The position numbers and the translations under genes are program-made. Source: Pythium myriotylum (Eukaryota; Oomycota; Peronosporomycetes; Pythiales; Pythiaceae). Taken from it: a DNA stretch of 64,000 nucleotides. The stretch spans positions 434,001 to 498,000 of the forward strand of contig JALJCQ010000009.1 of the NCBI GenBank assembly GCA_023091665.1, written 5' to 3'. Positions 21,394 through 31,149 of this stretch are shown here, piece by piece (position 1 is the first letter of the stretch; each line of letters starts with the position of its first letter). The notes under the pieces were generated by a model. That model saw nothing but the letters and a program-made list of their open reading frames with translations, was not told the origin of the DNA and did not search any database.

Positions 21394-22026
21394 ATGAAGC
21401 TCGAGACGAAGACTCCACACTCCGAGCCATCAGCCAATTACACCATCACTGACGACGTCCAGCCGAAGGATCCGTGCATCAGAGATCTCTGTTGTTTGGC
21501 CATTGTGCCGTGCGCGCCCATCGCCCGAGCTACGTCTTGGGTCGGCATGTCGTACACGGCTGTGTTTCTGGTCATTCTCGTGGTCGTTGGTGGAGGCTCG
21601 ATCTGCTATGTCGTCAGCTCGCAACTCTATGGGGACCTATCGATCCTTGAGAGTATTGCCTTGGTGGTTCTCTTCAACGCAATCGCGTTGGTCCCATCGC
21701 TAACCGTATTGCTCTTCTCCTACGGCGTGGTGCACGCGTTGGCTGAAGGTGACACACATGGGATGTTTGCGTTTGAGGTTGATAGTACCTACTTGGGACT
21801 CGTCTTCGCGTACATATGGTCACAGGTCTTGTACGTCGTCATCGTTGCCTACTTGCGGAGGAAGATTCTTCTCCAAGCTGGCGCCAAGTCCAGCTGTCAT
21901 GTCGGGTGCTGTGGTGTTTTGTATACTTGGTTCTTCCCATGGTGCTCCTTCGCCGACGCCATGAAGCAAGCGAGAAGCCAGATGAAAGATTATGACACGG
22001 ACGAAATTCCAGCGTTCAAGGTGTGA
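21394..22026 (+). CDS. PLAC8-like Cys-rich membrane protein 2
   Basis: Intact. The frame opens with an ATG at 21286, but ATG 21394 is preferred because it gives a 210-residue protein aligned in length with its paralogs. Signature near residue 33 (CCLAIVPCAPIARATSWVG), then a membrane segment with VVVGGGSICYVVSS, a second (IALVVLFNAIALVPSLTVLL), a third (LGLVFAYIWSQVLYVVIVAYL), a Cys-rich cluster (CHVGCCGVLYTWFFPWC) and the C-terminal DEIPAFKV. PLAC8-type proteins are membrane Cys-rich proteins, in plants and fungi linked to ion transport or organ size. The function here is unknown. Confidence 0.65.
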   Translation: MKLETKTPHSEPSANYTITDDVQPKDPCIRDLCCLAIVPCAPIARATSWVGMSYTAVFLVILVVVGGGSICYVVSSQLYGDLSILESIALVVLFNAIALVPSLTVLLFSYGVVHALAEGDTHGMFAFEVDSTYLGLVFAYIWSQVLYVVIVAYLRRKILLQAGAKSSCHVGCCGVLYTWFFPWCSFADAMKQARSQMKDYDTDEIPAFKV

Positions 22027-22321
22027 GACCAAGGTCAAAGTGGCTGGAAGGAAGCGAGATGATGCGCCGAATGGATTTCTACCTAGGTCGGAGGATTCAT
22101 GTATAATTTTCAATACATGGACGTATTCCAGAGAGCAACTCCTCTAGACCACGTCAAGTGGATGGTAACGCGTGCGAATTCTCGCAGGACCCTATCGTGC
22201 GCCATGTGGGGTTTTGTGGCCCGCAACCATTTTGTTTGGGTTGCATGGCTACACTGGATGTTGCGTATCCCGAAAATTCCCAATCTGTCCGTAGATGGTC
22301 AAGCTCCTGTTTCTCTTTTGC

Positions 22322-22328
22322 TCATTCT
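22322..22328 (+). promoter_or_regulatory. Inr-like core promoter for PLAC8-like gene 3
   Basis: TCATTCT matches YCAYTYY. Its position lies downstream of an in-frame ATG at 22295 and upstream of those at 22334 and 22349, arguing that translation starts at one of the latter. Confidence 0.4.
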
Positions 22329-22348
22329 TCGATATGCACCAACGCGAA

Positions 22349-23011
22349 ATGGGAGCCAACATCAACTCTCCGCAGCAAGTTTCAACCACTGCCGCGTACG
22401 CAGCCGTCGCAACACCACCCGACAGAAGCTCCTGCCTCGAAGACACATGCGACGTGTGCATTCTTGGAGCGATACCATGTGTGCCAATGGCTCGATCCAG
22501 TGCATCTGTCGGGTTTTCCTACGCCGTTGTCTTCCTCGGTGTCGCATTAGTGGTCGGCGGTGGGTCGATCTGCTTCGTGGCCTCTTCTACCGGCAAGAAT
22601 CCGCTCTTCAACTTCTCCGTGCAATCAGCCATTTTAGCCGTGCTCGTGCTCAACGTAGCTGGCTTCATCTCCGCCTCTGCGCTTATTCTCTTCTCCTGGG
22701 CTCTTGTCTCTGTGTTGCCGTATGCTGACGACGATCCCGACACCAAATTCCATGCAAGCGTCGAATCGCAGGCGATGGTTGTGGCATATCTGGTGTGCCA
22801 GGCCTGTTATACAGGAATTGTCATTTTCCTCCGGCACCAAATCCTTCGACGATCGGGAGCGTTGTCTTGCTGCAAGATTTCTTTTTGTGGGTTCCTGTTC
22901 TCCTGCTGCTTCCCATGTTGCTCATTTGCTGAAGCCATGCAGCGAGCGCGAAATGTGCGCAACCATGCAGCAACAGCTGAGGTGGACGAGCTCCCAGCAT
23001 TTCAAGCATAG
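22349..23011 (+). CDS. PLAC8-like Cys-rich membrane protein 3
   Basis: Intact. The frame opens at 22295, but an Inr-like site at 22322 suggests initiation at 22334 or 22349; 22349 (MGANINSPQQ) is used, giving 220 residues. Signature CDVCILGAIPCVPMARSSAS near residue 35; three membrane segments (VVFLGVALVVGGGSICFVAS; ILAVLVLNVAGFISASALIL; MVVAYLVCQACYTGIVIFL); an exceptionally Cys-rich tail (CCKISFCGFLFSCCFPCC) and C-terminal DELPAFQA. Same orientation as its neighbours and about 320 bp after member 2. Confidence 0.65.
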   Translation: MGANINSPQQVSTTAAYAAVATPPDRSSCLEDTCDVCILGAIPCVPMARSSASVGFSYAVVFLGVALVVGGGSICFVASSTGKNPLFNFSVQSAILAVLVLNVAGFISASALILFSWALVSVLPYADDDPDTKFHASVESQAMVVAYLVCQACYTGIVIFLRHQILRRSGALSCCKISFCGFLFSCCFPCCSFAEAMQRARNVRNHAATAEVDELPAFQA

Positions 23012-23490
23012 AACAAATCGTAATCGTTTGGTATTGGCAATACAAATGAAGAGATTACGATGCTTGGGATAATGAGAGATTGATTCTCGAACTGGAACGT
23101 GGATCGATGTACATCCTGTGTATTTGCTTCGGATCTCGGCGCGTTATAATTATTATCTTCGTGGTTCCCTACCGGCGGATCCGAGTGCAGCTCTTCATAT
23201 TGGCCCGATGTTGACACTTTTCAGGCACGATCAATCGTACATCACTGTACGATATCGGCATTTTGCTCGAAGTGTGTAGAGTATTTTCCAGTTTCTTTTG
23301 TCCACATTTTGTGGATGTTTACGAACCGACTATGCACAACTGGAGATGAGATCTTCTTCCTCTTGCGAGGTGGATTTAAAGACAAGACAAAGTCTTCTCT
23401 CCCAACAATTTGTACTCTGAAGAGGAGACATCCCACGAGGCCTCCACCACTTCTCATTGTACCACTTGAAGCTCCCACAACACGCAAGTC

Positions 23491-24105
23491 ATGAGTGCAC
23501 CGACCGAAGCGTCGACGTGCGACAGCGAAGGGAGCGACGCCCTCCTGCTTCTTATCGCACCCTGGATTCCCATTTCGAGATCGCTCGCATCGGTTGGTTT
23601 ACCATCCACGTGGTGGTGTATCAGCATCGCGTGTATCTCCACAGGTGGATCGCTCTGCTGGATCCTCGCGTCGCTGTTCCCGCATCCAATCTTCAGCATG
23701 AATACTCTCGTCGCGCTGCCCGTGCTCGTGATCCTGAATGCCATCGGCCCAGTTCTCGCAGCTCCTTCAGTTTTCTTCACGTGGATCATGTGGAAACTAT
23801 CCACCACAGAAGACTGGATGTCAGACTACCACGACCCGAACAAGGTCTCCGAGTTCCTCGTCGTCGCTTACGTTTGCGCACAAATCTTGTATATCTTACT
23901 ACTCTTCCCATTGCATCAGCGCCTTCATGCCGCGCGGGAGCAGGATGAGATGGCTTTTGCGTTCACCACTCGAAGCTGCTGCTACACTTGTTGTCTCCCC
24001 TGCTGTGCTACCGCCAACGCGCTCCAAAGGACCCGACAAGCCGTTGCCAAGCGAGCACGAGAATACGCTGATGTAGACGAACTACCAGCATACCAATCGC
24101 TCTAA
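23491..24105 (+). CDS. PLAC8-like Cys-rich membrane protein 4
   Basis: Intact 204-residue frame from ATG 23491. It has the weakest N-terminal signature of the array: the usual PC.P.A motif reads APWIPISRSLASVG, lacking the cysteine. Membrane segments follow (ISIACISTGGSLCWILAS; LPVLVILNAIGPVLAAPSVF; FLVVAYVCAQILYILLLF). The Cys tail CCYTCCLPCC and the terminal DELPAYQSL are kept. An Inr-like CCACTTC lies about 40 bp upstream. The missing N-terminal Cys may mark functional divergence. Confidence 0.65.
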   Translation: MSAPTEASTCDSEGSDALLLLIAPWIPISRSLASVGLPSTWWCISIACISTGGSLCWILASLFPHPIFSMNTLVALPVLVILNAIGPVLAAPSVFFTWIMWKLSTTEDWMSDYHDPNKVSEFLVVAYVCAQILYILLLFPLHQRLHAAREQDEMAFAFTTRSCCYTCCLPCCATANALQRTRQAVAKRAREYADVDELPAYQSL

Positions 24106-24722
24106 TTTTTTTAGCACATCCTCGACTTCTTGTGAAGATTTGACTCAGCTACACCATTTTAGTGCGACCATGCGATATAGTTGTCGCGAAAGGAAGGAAG
24201 GCCAACTTGGATGGGCAGCCGCACGCCTCGAATTTAGAGGTGGTGAGTGCGGCACCCACGATGGCCATTTGAATCACCTAGCAGGCCTACATGTTCATGC
24301 CTCATAGCTATTAGGATTCACAGGATGAACTCAATAGACTTCAATTGCATCATCGATGGCCATTTGAAGCTCACATACTAAGTTGCACCGAGTCGAGGTC
24401 GTCGGTGAGAGCTGTCTGAACTACACGACAAGATTTCAAAGATAAGAAACTGATCGTACTCTCGAATCTCCTCGTGTTACGGTATCCGCTTGTGGTCAGT
24501 AAATCCCAGAGAAACGCCTCGTTGCACAAATCCATCTTGTTCTTGCTCGCACACATACTATCACGCACCATACAGGAACATGTTTCCATCGACTTAGCTT
24601 TTCGCCGTCAATACGTAGTGTCGTGTGGGTGTTTCTTCTCACACACAGTTGCACTTTTGGGCGAAATGGATGGTGTTCAAGATTCCATTAGGCGTAGTCG
24701 CTGTCCAGGCATTGTCCAGGGT
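24106..24722. other. Intergenic stretch, no supported gene
   Basis: It separates array members 4 and 5. Only short frames without motif. The phrase GATGGCCATTTGAA occurs twice (about 24258 and 24354), a small direct repeat. Confidence 0.4.
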
Positions 24723-24729
24723 TCATTTC
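24723..24729 (+). promoter_or_regulatory. Inr-like core promoter for PLAC8-like gene 5
   Basis: TCATTTC matches YCAYTYY, 25 bp before ATG 24755. Confidence 0.4.
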
Positions 24730-24754
24730 AGAATCGACGTTCCATTCGATAAGT

Positions 24755-25408
24755 ATGACAAGCTGCTCCACGCCACGACACGAAGAGTCCTCTCTGGCGC
24801 CCTACGTGGCTCCAACTGATCATCAACATTCCGACCCTCTGGGAGCCTACATATGCCTTCTCTGCGTCGCACCTTGCGAGCCGATGGCACGAGCTGCTAA
24901 GTCTGTCGGTCTATCGTACGGCGCATGGTTCACCGGCGTCTCCTGTGTGTTTGGAGGCGGCTCCGCCTGCTGCATCGGCGCTTCACTTGTCCCGCATCCC
25001 ATCTTCGACGTACCCGTGATGATCACTATCATGAGCTTGCTGGTGCTCAATTTGTGTGGCGCGATGATCTCGATCCCCTTGTTGATCTTCGGATGGATTG
25101 CTGTCAGGATTGGGTCGACAATGGATCCGGAGCCTGACTACCACGATCCAGACCAAATGTCAGGAGTACTTCTGCTCGCGTATGGATTCTCGCAGGTGAT
25201 ATACACCTTTGCAGCAATTGCTCTTCGCTACGAGCTCATTAAAAGATCTGGCGCCAAGCCGTGCGGAGGTTCCAGCGTTTGCGGCTATTGTGTCACGTGT
25301 TTTTGCCCGTGCTGCGCTATGGTCAGTGCCGTGCACAGTACGAACGCTGCGCTTGCTCAACGCGCTCGACAAGACCGGCGTGACGAGATTCCGGGATACT
25401 CAGCATAA
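24755..25408 (+). CDS. PLAC8-like Cys-rich membrane protein 5
   Basis: Intact 217-residue frame from ATG 24755. Signature CLLCVAPCEPMARAAKSVGL near residue 35; membrane segments around FTGVSCVFGGGSACCIGASL, MITIMSLLVLNLCGAMISIP and VLLLAYGFSQVIYTFAAIAL; a loop with PEPDYHDPDQ that is shared with members 4 and 6; Cys tail CGYCVTCFCPCC and C-terminal DEIPGYSA. The shared loop suggests members 4, 5 and 6 form a subgroup. Confidence 0.65.
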   Translation: MTSCSTPRHEESSLAPYVAPTDHQHSDPLGAYICLLCVAPCEPMARAAKSVGLSYGAWFTGVSCVFGGGSACCIGASLVPHPIFDVPVMITIMSLLVLNLCGAMISIPLLIFGWIAVRIGSTMDPEPDYHDPDQMSGVLLLAYGFSQVIYTFAAIALRYELIKRSGAKPCGGSSVCGYCVTCFCPCCAMVSAVHSTNAALAQRARQDRRDEIPGYSA

Positions 25409-25673
25409 GGATGGCACTTAATACAATTCAACTGGACAGATCGTATGAGAACGTCGGAAGGCGTCGGCGGCTGATTTCGCCCGATTGAGTAACATTGGAC
25501 CATTTGTGCAAAAAGCAGAGCAAGATCTTTTAGTGCACCCCACTCTGCGACTCAGTGAGATATATTACTCATGACTTGGGAAAAGCACGAGTTTCCTACG
25601 GCTATGGCGTCGATGATCCGGTGCATCCGCCGGGGCTGAACGGTCAGGAGGATTTGCAGTGAGATACTGTATT

Positions 25674-25827
25674 GCCAAACAACACCCTCTTTGTGTGGAC
25701 CACGAATCCCAGTCCCTCGCGATTGCTAATGTTCTGCCGAGCATCGCAGATCTTCATCACCCCACAGATCATCAGCAATCGCGAGGGACTAGGATTGATC
25801 GTCCACACAATGAGGGTGTTGTTGGCC
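25674..25827. repeat. Long near-perfect inverted repeat (foldback)
   Basis: Arms of about 63 bp, 25674-25736 and 25765-25827, pair with about seven mismatches and one indel around a 28-base loop. The core arm contains CCCTCGCGATTGCT. Transcribed, it would form a long hairpin of the size of a small-RNA precursor. Alternatively it is a foldback or MITE-type transposon. It lies between array members 5 and 6. Confidence 0.75.
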
Positions 25828-26189
25828 CGGCTATGAATAAAGCGCCAGTAGTCGCATCATCTCACCGAGATGAGTTGCCAGATGCAGGGCTTGCTGCCTC
25901 ACCAAAATACTCTATGTAATTGGGATCAAAGCTGAAGCCTGAAGTTTTAGGATACACTACTGCATCCAAGACCCAGCTAGTTGACGTCGCTAGTGTCAGT
26001 TGGGTCATCTCGGCGTCAACAAGATTCAACACACGTCCACGGTCCCAATGGCGTTCTTTCCTGGCATCGACTCGACGCCAACAACGTGCCCCATACATAT
26101 CAGCAATCACCCGATGGTTATTCGAACCTTCGTTTCAAATCGCGGAGAACGGTTCACCTGACTGTGACATCCACTCCACTCCACCATTG

Positions 26190-26560
26190 GTATTTGATGC
26201 GCCACGGCTGGAAGGTCGAAGTCGTGGGCGACAGCGCCCTCATCCTTCGGCAGCTCCGACTTTATCGGCCGCCCAAGCATCCTCGACAACTTCCTCTCTA
26301 CGCAGTGGCCCGCAGACTTGCAGACGAGCTCAAGGTCCGCGAGTGCACCACTACCTACGCGCCTTCAACAAGATGGCCGACCACGTGGCGAACGTCGCGA
26401 TGGATCTGAAGAGAAGCATTCAAGGGCTCTACACCCACCGGTGGCCTCATCACGAGCAACTGTGCCGGTTGCTCGCGACCGACTTCCAAGAATGTCAGTC
26501 GCGATATATACTCCGCGACTCAGCGGTAGGAAACAGGGTCATCAGACCCCGTTGTAGGAT
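26190..26560 (+). pseudogene. Retroelement RNase H remnant
   Basis: The reading GWKVEVVGDSALILRQLRLY, followed by HPRQLPLYAVARRLADELKV, matches the middle of a retrotransposon-type RNase H. The next conserved block (HHYLRAFNKMADHVANVAMD) is in another frame, so at least one frameshift is present. No reverse transcriptase is seen beside it. A 43-bp stretch just downstream (about 26559-26600) resembles 8080-8121 and may mark the element's end. Confidence 0.6.
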
Positions 26561-26648
26561 TCATAACAGTGCGATCCAATAGATCTCCCCTTCAAAGTCA
26601 TTGGTATTTGATGCGAGATGATCATTTACAACTGGGCGCGAGAAGATC

Positions 26649-27302
26649 ATGGAACCATCGGCATCTCACGACGAGCAGACGACGTCACTCAATCAGCATG
26701 AGCATTCATCATGCTCTAGTGGGGAAAGGTTCGTGTGCCTCATGCCAATAGCGCCTTGTGTGCCCACGGCTCGGGCGGCGTCTGGTGTTTGGCGCTCGTA
26801 CGCGACGTGGTTTCTCTCGATCGTCGCTGTATTCGGCGGAGCCTGTGCGTGTTTCATCTCGGCATCGGCACTAGCCCATACGATCCTTGGTATGAATGTC
26901 GTCTCCGGTCTCGCCTACCTTTTAGTTCTCAACGCAGTCGGCCCCGCGCTTGCGTTTTCAAGCTTCTGCATCCCTTCGCTGTTCTGACATTTGGGGTGGA
27001 CCGAGGACTACGACCCAGACTACGTCGCCCCTGACACGGAGGGCGAGTATTTCGTGGCGGCCTACTCCTGCTCCCAGGTCATCTTTCTCTTAATGCTAGT
27101 TGAGCTTCGTTCTGTGTTGATCCGGCGTTCAGTGGCCACGAAAACAAGCTCAAGACGCTGCAGTACCTGCTTCATTTGCTGTTGTCCGATCTTTTCGATG
27201 TGTGACGTGATCACGAAGTCGCCGTCGGTTTATTGGAAGGACCAACAAGACCAACAAGACCGCCAAGACACAGACATCGTTCCTTCATACCGTAGAGTAT
27301 AG
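26649..27302 (+). pseudogene. PLAC8-like Cys-rich membrane protein 6, in-frame stop
   Basis: A single frame runs from ATG 26649 to 27302, broken by TGA at 26985-26987. The first part has the signature CLMPIAPCVPTARAASGV and two membrane segments. The second has YDPDYVAPD (the shared loop), a third segment (EYFVAAYSCSQVIFLLMLVE), a Cys cluster (CSTCFICCCPIF) and IVPSYRRV in place of DE-PA. The stop sits where paralogs have Trp or another hydrophobic residue, so a TGG-to-TGA change is a likely cause. A Gln/Asp-rich insertion precedes the C-terminus. Confidence 0.6.
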
Positions 27303-27432
27303 AAACGCCACTTCGCTTTGCAGCACAAAGTCCAGTACAAACCCTCTCTCATCCTTCAACAAAGAGCCGTCACTTGCCGAAAACGAAAATATAATCGAAC
27401 TTTCTAGCAAACCAACAAGACTAATAGCAACC

Positions 27433-28095
27433 ATGAAGGCTGCTCAAGGCTCGACGTGGGTCGAGGGCGAGGAGGTCTCCAGTGTCTATCAGACCCATGG
27501 CGAGGCGTCCAGGTCGAGTCTCTGCGAATGCTGCCTGCTCATGTGGACGCCGTGCGTGCCCATGGGTCGCGCGGCATCTCTGGTCGGCGAGTCCTACGCC
27601 GTCGTCGCGACGACCGTCGCGATCCTCTACATGATCGGAGTCATTTGCTTCGGTGTCTCCTCCGTCGTTGACGGCCCGCTGCTTCATGCCGCTCTGTACA
27701 TCGCGATTCCGATCGGCTGGTTGCTGTCTGCGTTTGGACCCGTCGTCACTATCCCGTTCGACATCACCGTGAACGTCCACGACAGCCTCAGGTACTCAAG
27801 TCACCAAGGCCAGTCCTTCCACCACGAGAACTACGATGTGAGCACTGCAGCAGGCATTCTTGCCATCTTCCAGATCGTGTCCCAGCTCTTAGTGATGGCC
27901 ATTGGCGCTTGTCTGCGAAGGCAGCTGATGAACTTATCGGGCACAGAATCGCGCGGCTGGCATTGGCTTTATTCGTGTGTCTGCCCGGCAGCGTCGCTCG
28001 CAGACGCAATAGCGAAGGCGAGAATAACTGACGCGAGTCGATATTTGCAGCACAGCAAGAAGAACACCGACGAGCTCCCAGCGTACGTCGTCTGA
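27433..28095 (+). CDS. PLAC8-like Cys-rich membrane protein 7
   Basis: Intact 220-residue frame from ATG 27433, last of the array. Signature CCLLMWTPCVPMGRAASLVG near residue 35; membrane segments around VATTVAILYMIGVICFGVSS, LYIAIPIGWLLSAFGPVVTI and AAGILAIFQIVSQLLVMAIG. The C-terminal Cys cluster is reduced (LYSCVCPAAS), and DELPAYVV ends the protein. It is the most diverged intact member in the cytosolic Cys region. Confidence 0.65.
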   Translation: MKAAQGSTWVEGEEVSSVYQTHGEASRSSLCECCLLMWTPCVPMGRAASLVGESYAVVATTVAILYMIGVICFGVSSVVDGPLLHAALYIAIPIGWLLSAFGPVVTIPFDITVNVHDSLRYSSHQGQSFHHENYDVSTAAGILAIFQIVSQLLVMAIGACLRRQLMNLSGTESRGWHWLYSCVCPAASLADAIAKARITDASRYLQHSKKNTDELPAYVV

Positions 28096-28174
28096 TTGAG
28101 TAGTGTGAATAATGTTCACGCGGAAAACGCTTTTCGCGTTGTTGGTATAATCACGAATCGGCAGGTCATGATCA

Positions 28175-28735
28175 GAGACCCTTTGCAGTCTGGTTTTTGT
28201 GGAGCCACTCGAACCGAAAAGTGTAGTCATTACCTACGACAAGCACTCAGAAAACGGGTGGGGTGTGACAGGATTGTCTCCGCGCTTCACTTACCGAGGT
28301 GGTCGAGCGTCATTTGAATCGGGAAGAATACCCAAAGCACGAGAAGCGACTGCGCCAGCAACGCGTGCTTCTGCAGAGTAAACGCCAACAAGCGAAGCGT
28401 CGAGAAATGGAGTAACCGGTCCAACGCCAGCAGGAGGGCCACAAGCGACACCAACTCGAGCAATGCGTACTGCACGAGGTGAGTGATCTTGGCCTCCAAT
28501 TGCTCGTCCGTGAGATGCTTGAGAGAGTAGTTATACGCTCGGTTCGGTAAGTAGAGCATCGCTGTCAGATAGATCGCTGTGGCACAAAAACGGTTAGAAA
28601 GTTGCGACTCAACGAGGACGTAACATCCGAGTTGGAGACATTGAAATGCCACACGACTCACAGTAAACGAAGGGGACAACAACCTCTGTGTACTCGATGA
28701 GTACGTAGAACTCGACCATGTGCAAAATTTTCAGT
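28175..28735. repeat. Segment duplicated at 34011-34575
   Basis: This stretch, covering the last exon, an 85-bp intron, the end of the preceding exon and the 3' flank of the dead membrane gene, is nearly identical to 34011-34575. The remainder of the two genes is clearly diverged. Confidence 0.8.
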
Positions 28736-29977
28736 GTGAGTCGTGTGTATTCCACGGGAGCTCATTTCGTCCCGCTTTCGCGCAGGTGTCCTGATAAAGA
28801 TCCGCGATTCAAAGCGAACATTGACCCAGGGTAGGATATCTTTGGTGGACCAACGGAGTGAAATGGAGTTACCTGTGTGAAGGACGGGATCTTTCTCACA
28901 ACTTCTTGCCACGGTAATTGGTGGGGTTGTTCGCGCTCATGTCGTGGGTGGCCTATAAGCGGATCGTGACGGATGTTCGGGGAGACAGCAAGCATGGTAT
29001 CGGTGCATGAGAGAAGGTTCAAGTAATTGCAGGTTGTCTTTAGATGATGGGAATCTTTGCTCGTGTCGATCATGAGCATTATCTAACGTGCTGCCCTTAG
29101 AACCCCACAAATCTCGACTAGTGCGATGCAACTCTGGAATATGTCAACACTCATTACGGCAATAACTGTCCCAAGTGTTGTCGCTGACTGCATCGCACAT
29201 GCTACGAAGAGCATGTGGAACACGTCGACGCTCAGCACAATGTATGTTGCCGCGAAATCTTCGAGGTGGTAGACGCCGAGGTTCGTGAGGTTCTTAAACA
29301 TGATCTTTACAAAAGGAAGGCTGAGCGAGAAGAACGTTTGGTGGAGACCGCTGAGCGTGCTGAAAAGGTAGATCATGAATGGATAGAGGACGATCATGGT
29401 GCACTGACTACCGAAGACTGGGATGTACTGCATGAGGCTGCGGCGTACTTCGGGCTGGGTTTGAATTGCCTCCCTCCACATGAGCCATATAGAAAGGAAC
29501 AGCATGGCTAGCCAAAATGGCGCTCATCTGTGTGAGAAACGGAGTTGGGAAGCCGATAATCAGTTGAATCAAAGCAGAGCAAAGCGTCATGCCAGCGCCC
29601 ACGACGCAAGTAGCCACGGATATCTTCATCATCGGCCTCGAAAGGAGTGGTGAAGAATACGAAAATTGCAGAATGGCATTCGATGTCGTGACGATCCCAG
29701 AGGCGAACGTGAAGATCCAGTAAGTGCACGACTGATTTGCAAGACCAGTGTCAGGCGGGCGCAGTGGGATCGAGCTCATAACGAGAGTAAGGGCCAAACA
29801 TGACAAGGGTGTCATGATCCCGACGCGAAAGGCGCTGATAACATTCGTCGCTTCGGAAAAGCGGCGCAATTCATCATAACGGGCTAAAGAGTACTGACCA
29901 CGCAGCTCAACTTGAACTGCCTCCCAGCCATGAACTACTGCTCGCAGAAGCGATTGAAATGTGCCGAGAGCCGCCAT
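28287..29977 (-). pseudogene. Multi-pass membrane protein, decayed copy
   Basis: A relative of the gene at 34072-35782. From ATG 29977 the N-terminus VHGWEAVQVELRGQYSLARY and several membrane segments are readable. A frameshift near 29505 (in TTGGCTAGCC) moves to a second frame. That frame contains in-frame stops at about 29083 and at 28762 before reaching the last exon. The intron at 28577-28661 (GTGAGT donor, CACAG acceptor on the minus strand) is intact and identical in place to the live copy. The lesions make it a pseudogene. The nearly identical 3' end suggests conversion by the intact copy. Confidence 0.75.
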
Positions 29978-30219
29978 CGTTGGTGGGCGTGGGTTCTTGG
30001 TCTGGCGAATGGAGTGTGGTGGAAGCCGATAGGTAATTTTGCGCGGCCCGAAATAGCGCTTGCACGATAGCGTCGTGCACAACAGCTGATACTAGATTGA
30101 CGGAGTTATCTCTCGCACGCCTGGTACAAGCTAACGTCGCGCGACGTGGGACCGATGGCTCTTTGCACTCTCATGCCACCGACGCAGCCGTTCCAGAACG
30201 CGCTCCCCAGCGGGTCTGC

Positions 30220-31061
30220 GCCGAAGACTCTACCCCGTGCGCCAGCGCGTCGCGGACTTGCTCTCCAACGACATCGTTGGTCTCACGAGCGACAAGGTTG
30301 GAGGCAAGACGTACAACGTTACGATCTTTGTGCACCTCGCGTGCCAAGACGCGTCGACGCTCCACATCACGGATTAACTAAAACAATCGAATGTTCTTGT
30401 AAAGTACGCGGGCGGTTGCAACGGCGTCAAGATCCGTTTCTCGCCGCATAAGGATTGGGAGGGCAACGCCGACCTCTACACGGTCATCGCCGCGCTCGAA
30501 CTCATCAAGAAGGACTTACCGACGCTGTCGACGGCTGACTTCATCGTGCTGGCTGATCAGGTCGCTCTCGAGTAGGCTGGCAGTGAGCAGCTCGACTTCA
30601 CCTGCGGTCACGTTGACGCTCTTGACGGTGACAACGTCGATCAGCTCGCTCCACGGAACTACTACCCAAACGCGCTAACCAAGATGCTTGACGACGGCAA
30701 GGTGCGCGGCTTATTCGAGTACGAGTACATCGTGCTGGGCGGGCTTCAGCGCAGTCCCGTCTAACAGAAGCGTCTGGGTTTTAACGGCACGTTCATCGAC
30801 AACATCCCGACTGTCTCGAACGAGTTCTTCAAGGTGCTCAAGAACAACAACTGGGTCAAGGTGGGCGATCACTACTGCCAGGCTCAGGGCCAGAACATCT
30901 TCGTCCGGGACACGGGCGTCGCGCTTATTTGGGACTCGGCCGATAAGGCCATCGTGCAGCTCTTTGCCTCGGATGAGGCCATCTTCAAGCAAGTCTACGC
31001 CCAGGCGTGGACCACGATCATGACCGCAGACCACTTCAACACCAAGGATGGCTACTACTAG
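30220..31061 (+). pseudogene. Catalase-peroxidase (KatG-like) C-terminal pseudogene
   Basis: The translation follows the C-terminal domain of catalase-peroxidases. The first block ends HLACQDASTLHITD. The second starts YAGGCNGVKIRFSPHKDWEG (compare GGANGARIRL.P..DWE in KatG), then DFIVLADQVALE, EYIVLGGLQ, VSNEFFKVLKNN and a terminal YAQAWTTIMTADHFN. In-frame stops lie at 30573 (TAG) and 30762 (TAA), and a frame change with a stop occurs near 30376. The N-terminal heme domain is absent. Catalase-peroxidases remove peroxide and are found in bacteria and some oomycetes and fungi. This copy is dead. Confidence 0.75.
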
Positions 31062-31149
31062 GTCTCATTTTGTGGGAAGACGTGCAGTTGTGAGCCACAT
31101 TGCGAGTTCATCGCAAGATTGGCGAGTATCTTGTTGTTCGCGCGGACGT

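Noticed and set aside
25862..26110. 82-codon minus-strand frame
   Set aside because: The plus strand reads equally well over the same bases and no family could be recognised for either.
26985..26987. TGA in PLAC8-like gene 6 as a recoded codon (for example selenocysteine)
   Set aside because: Paralogs have ordinary hydrophobic residues there and no recoding structure was seen. A nonsense change is simpler.
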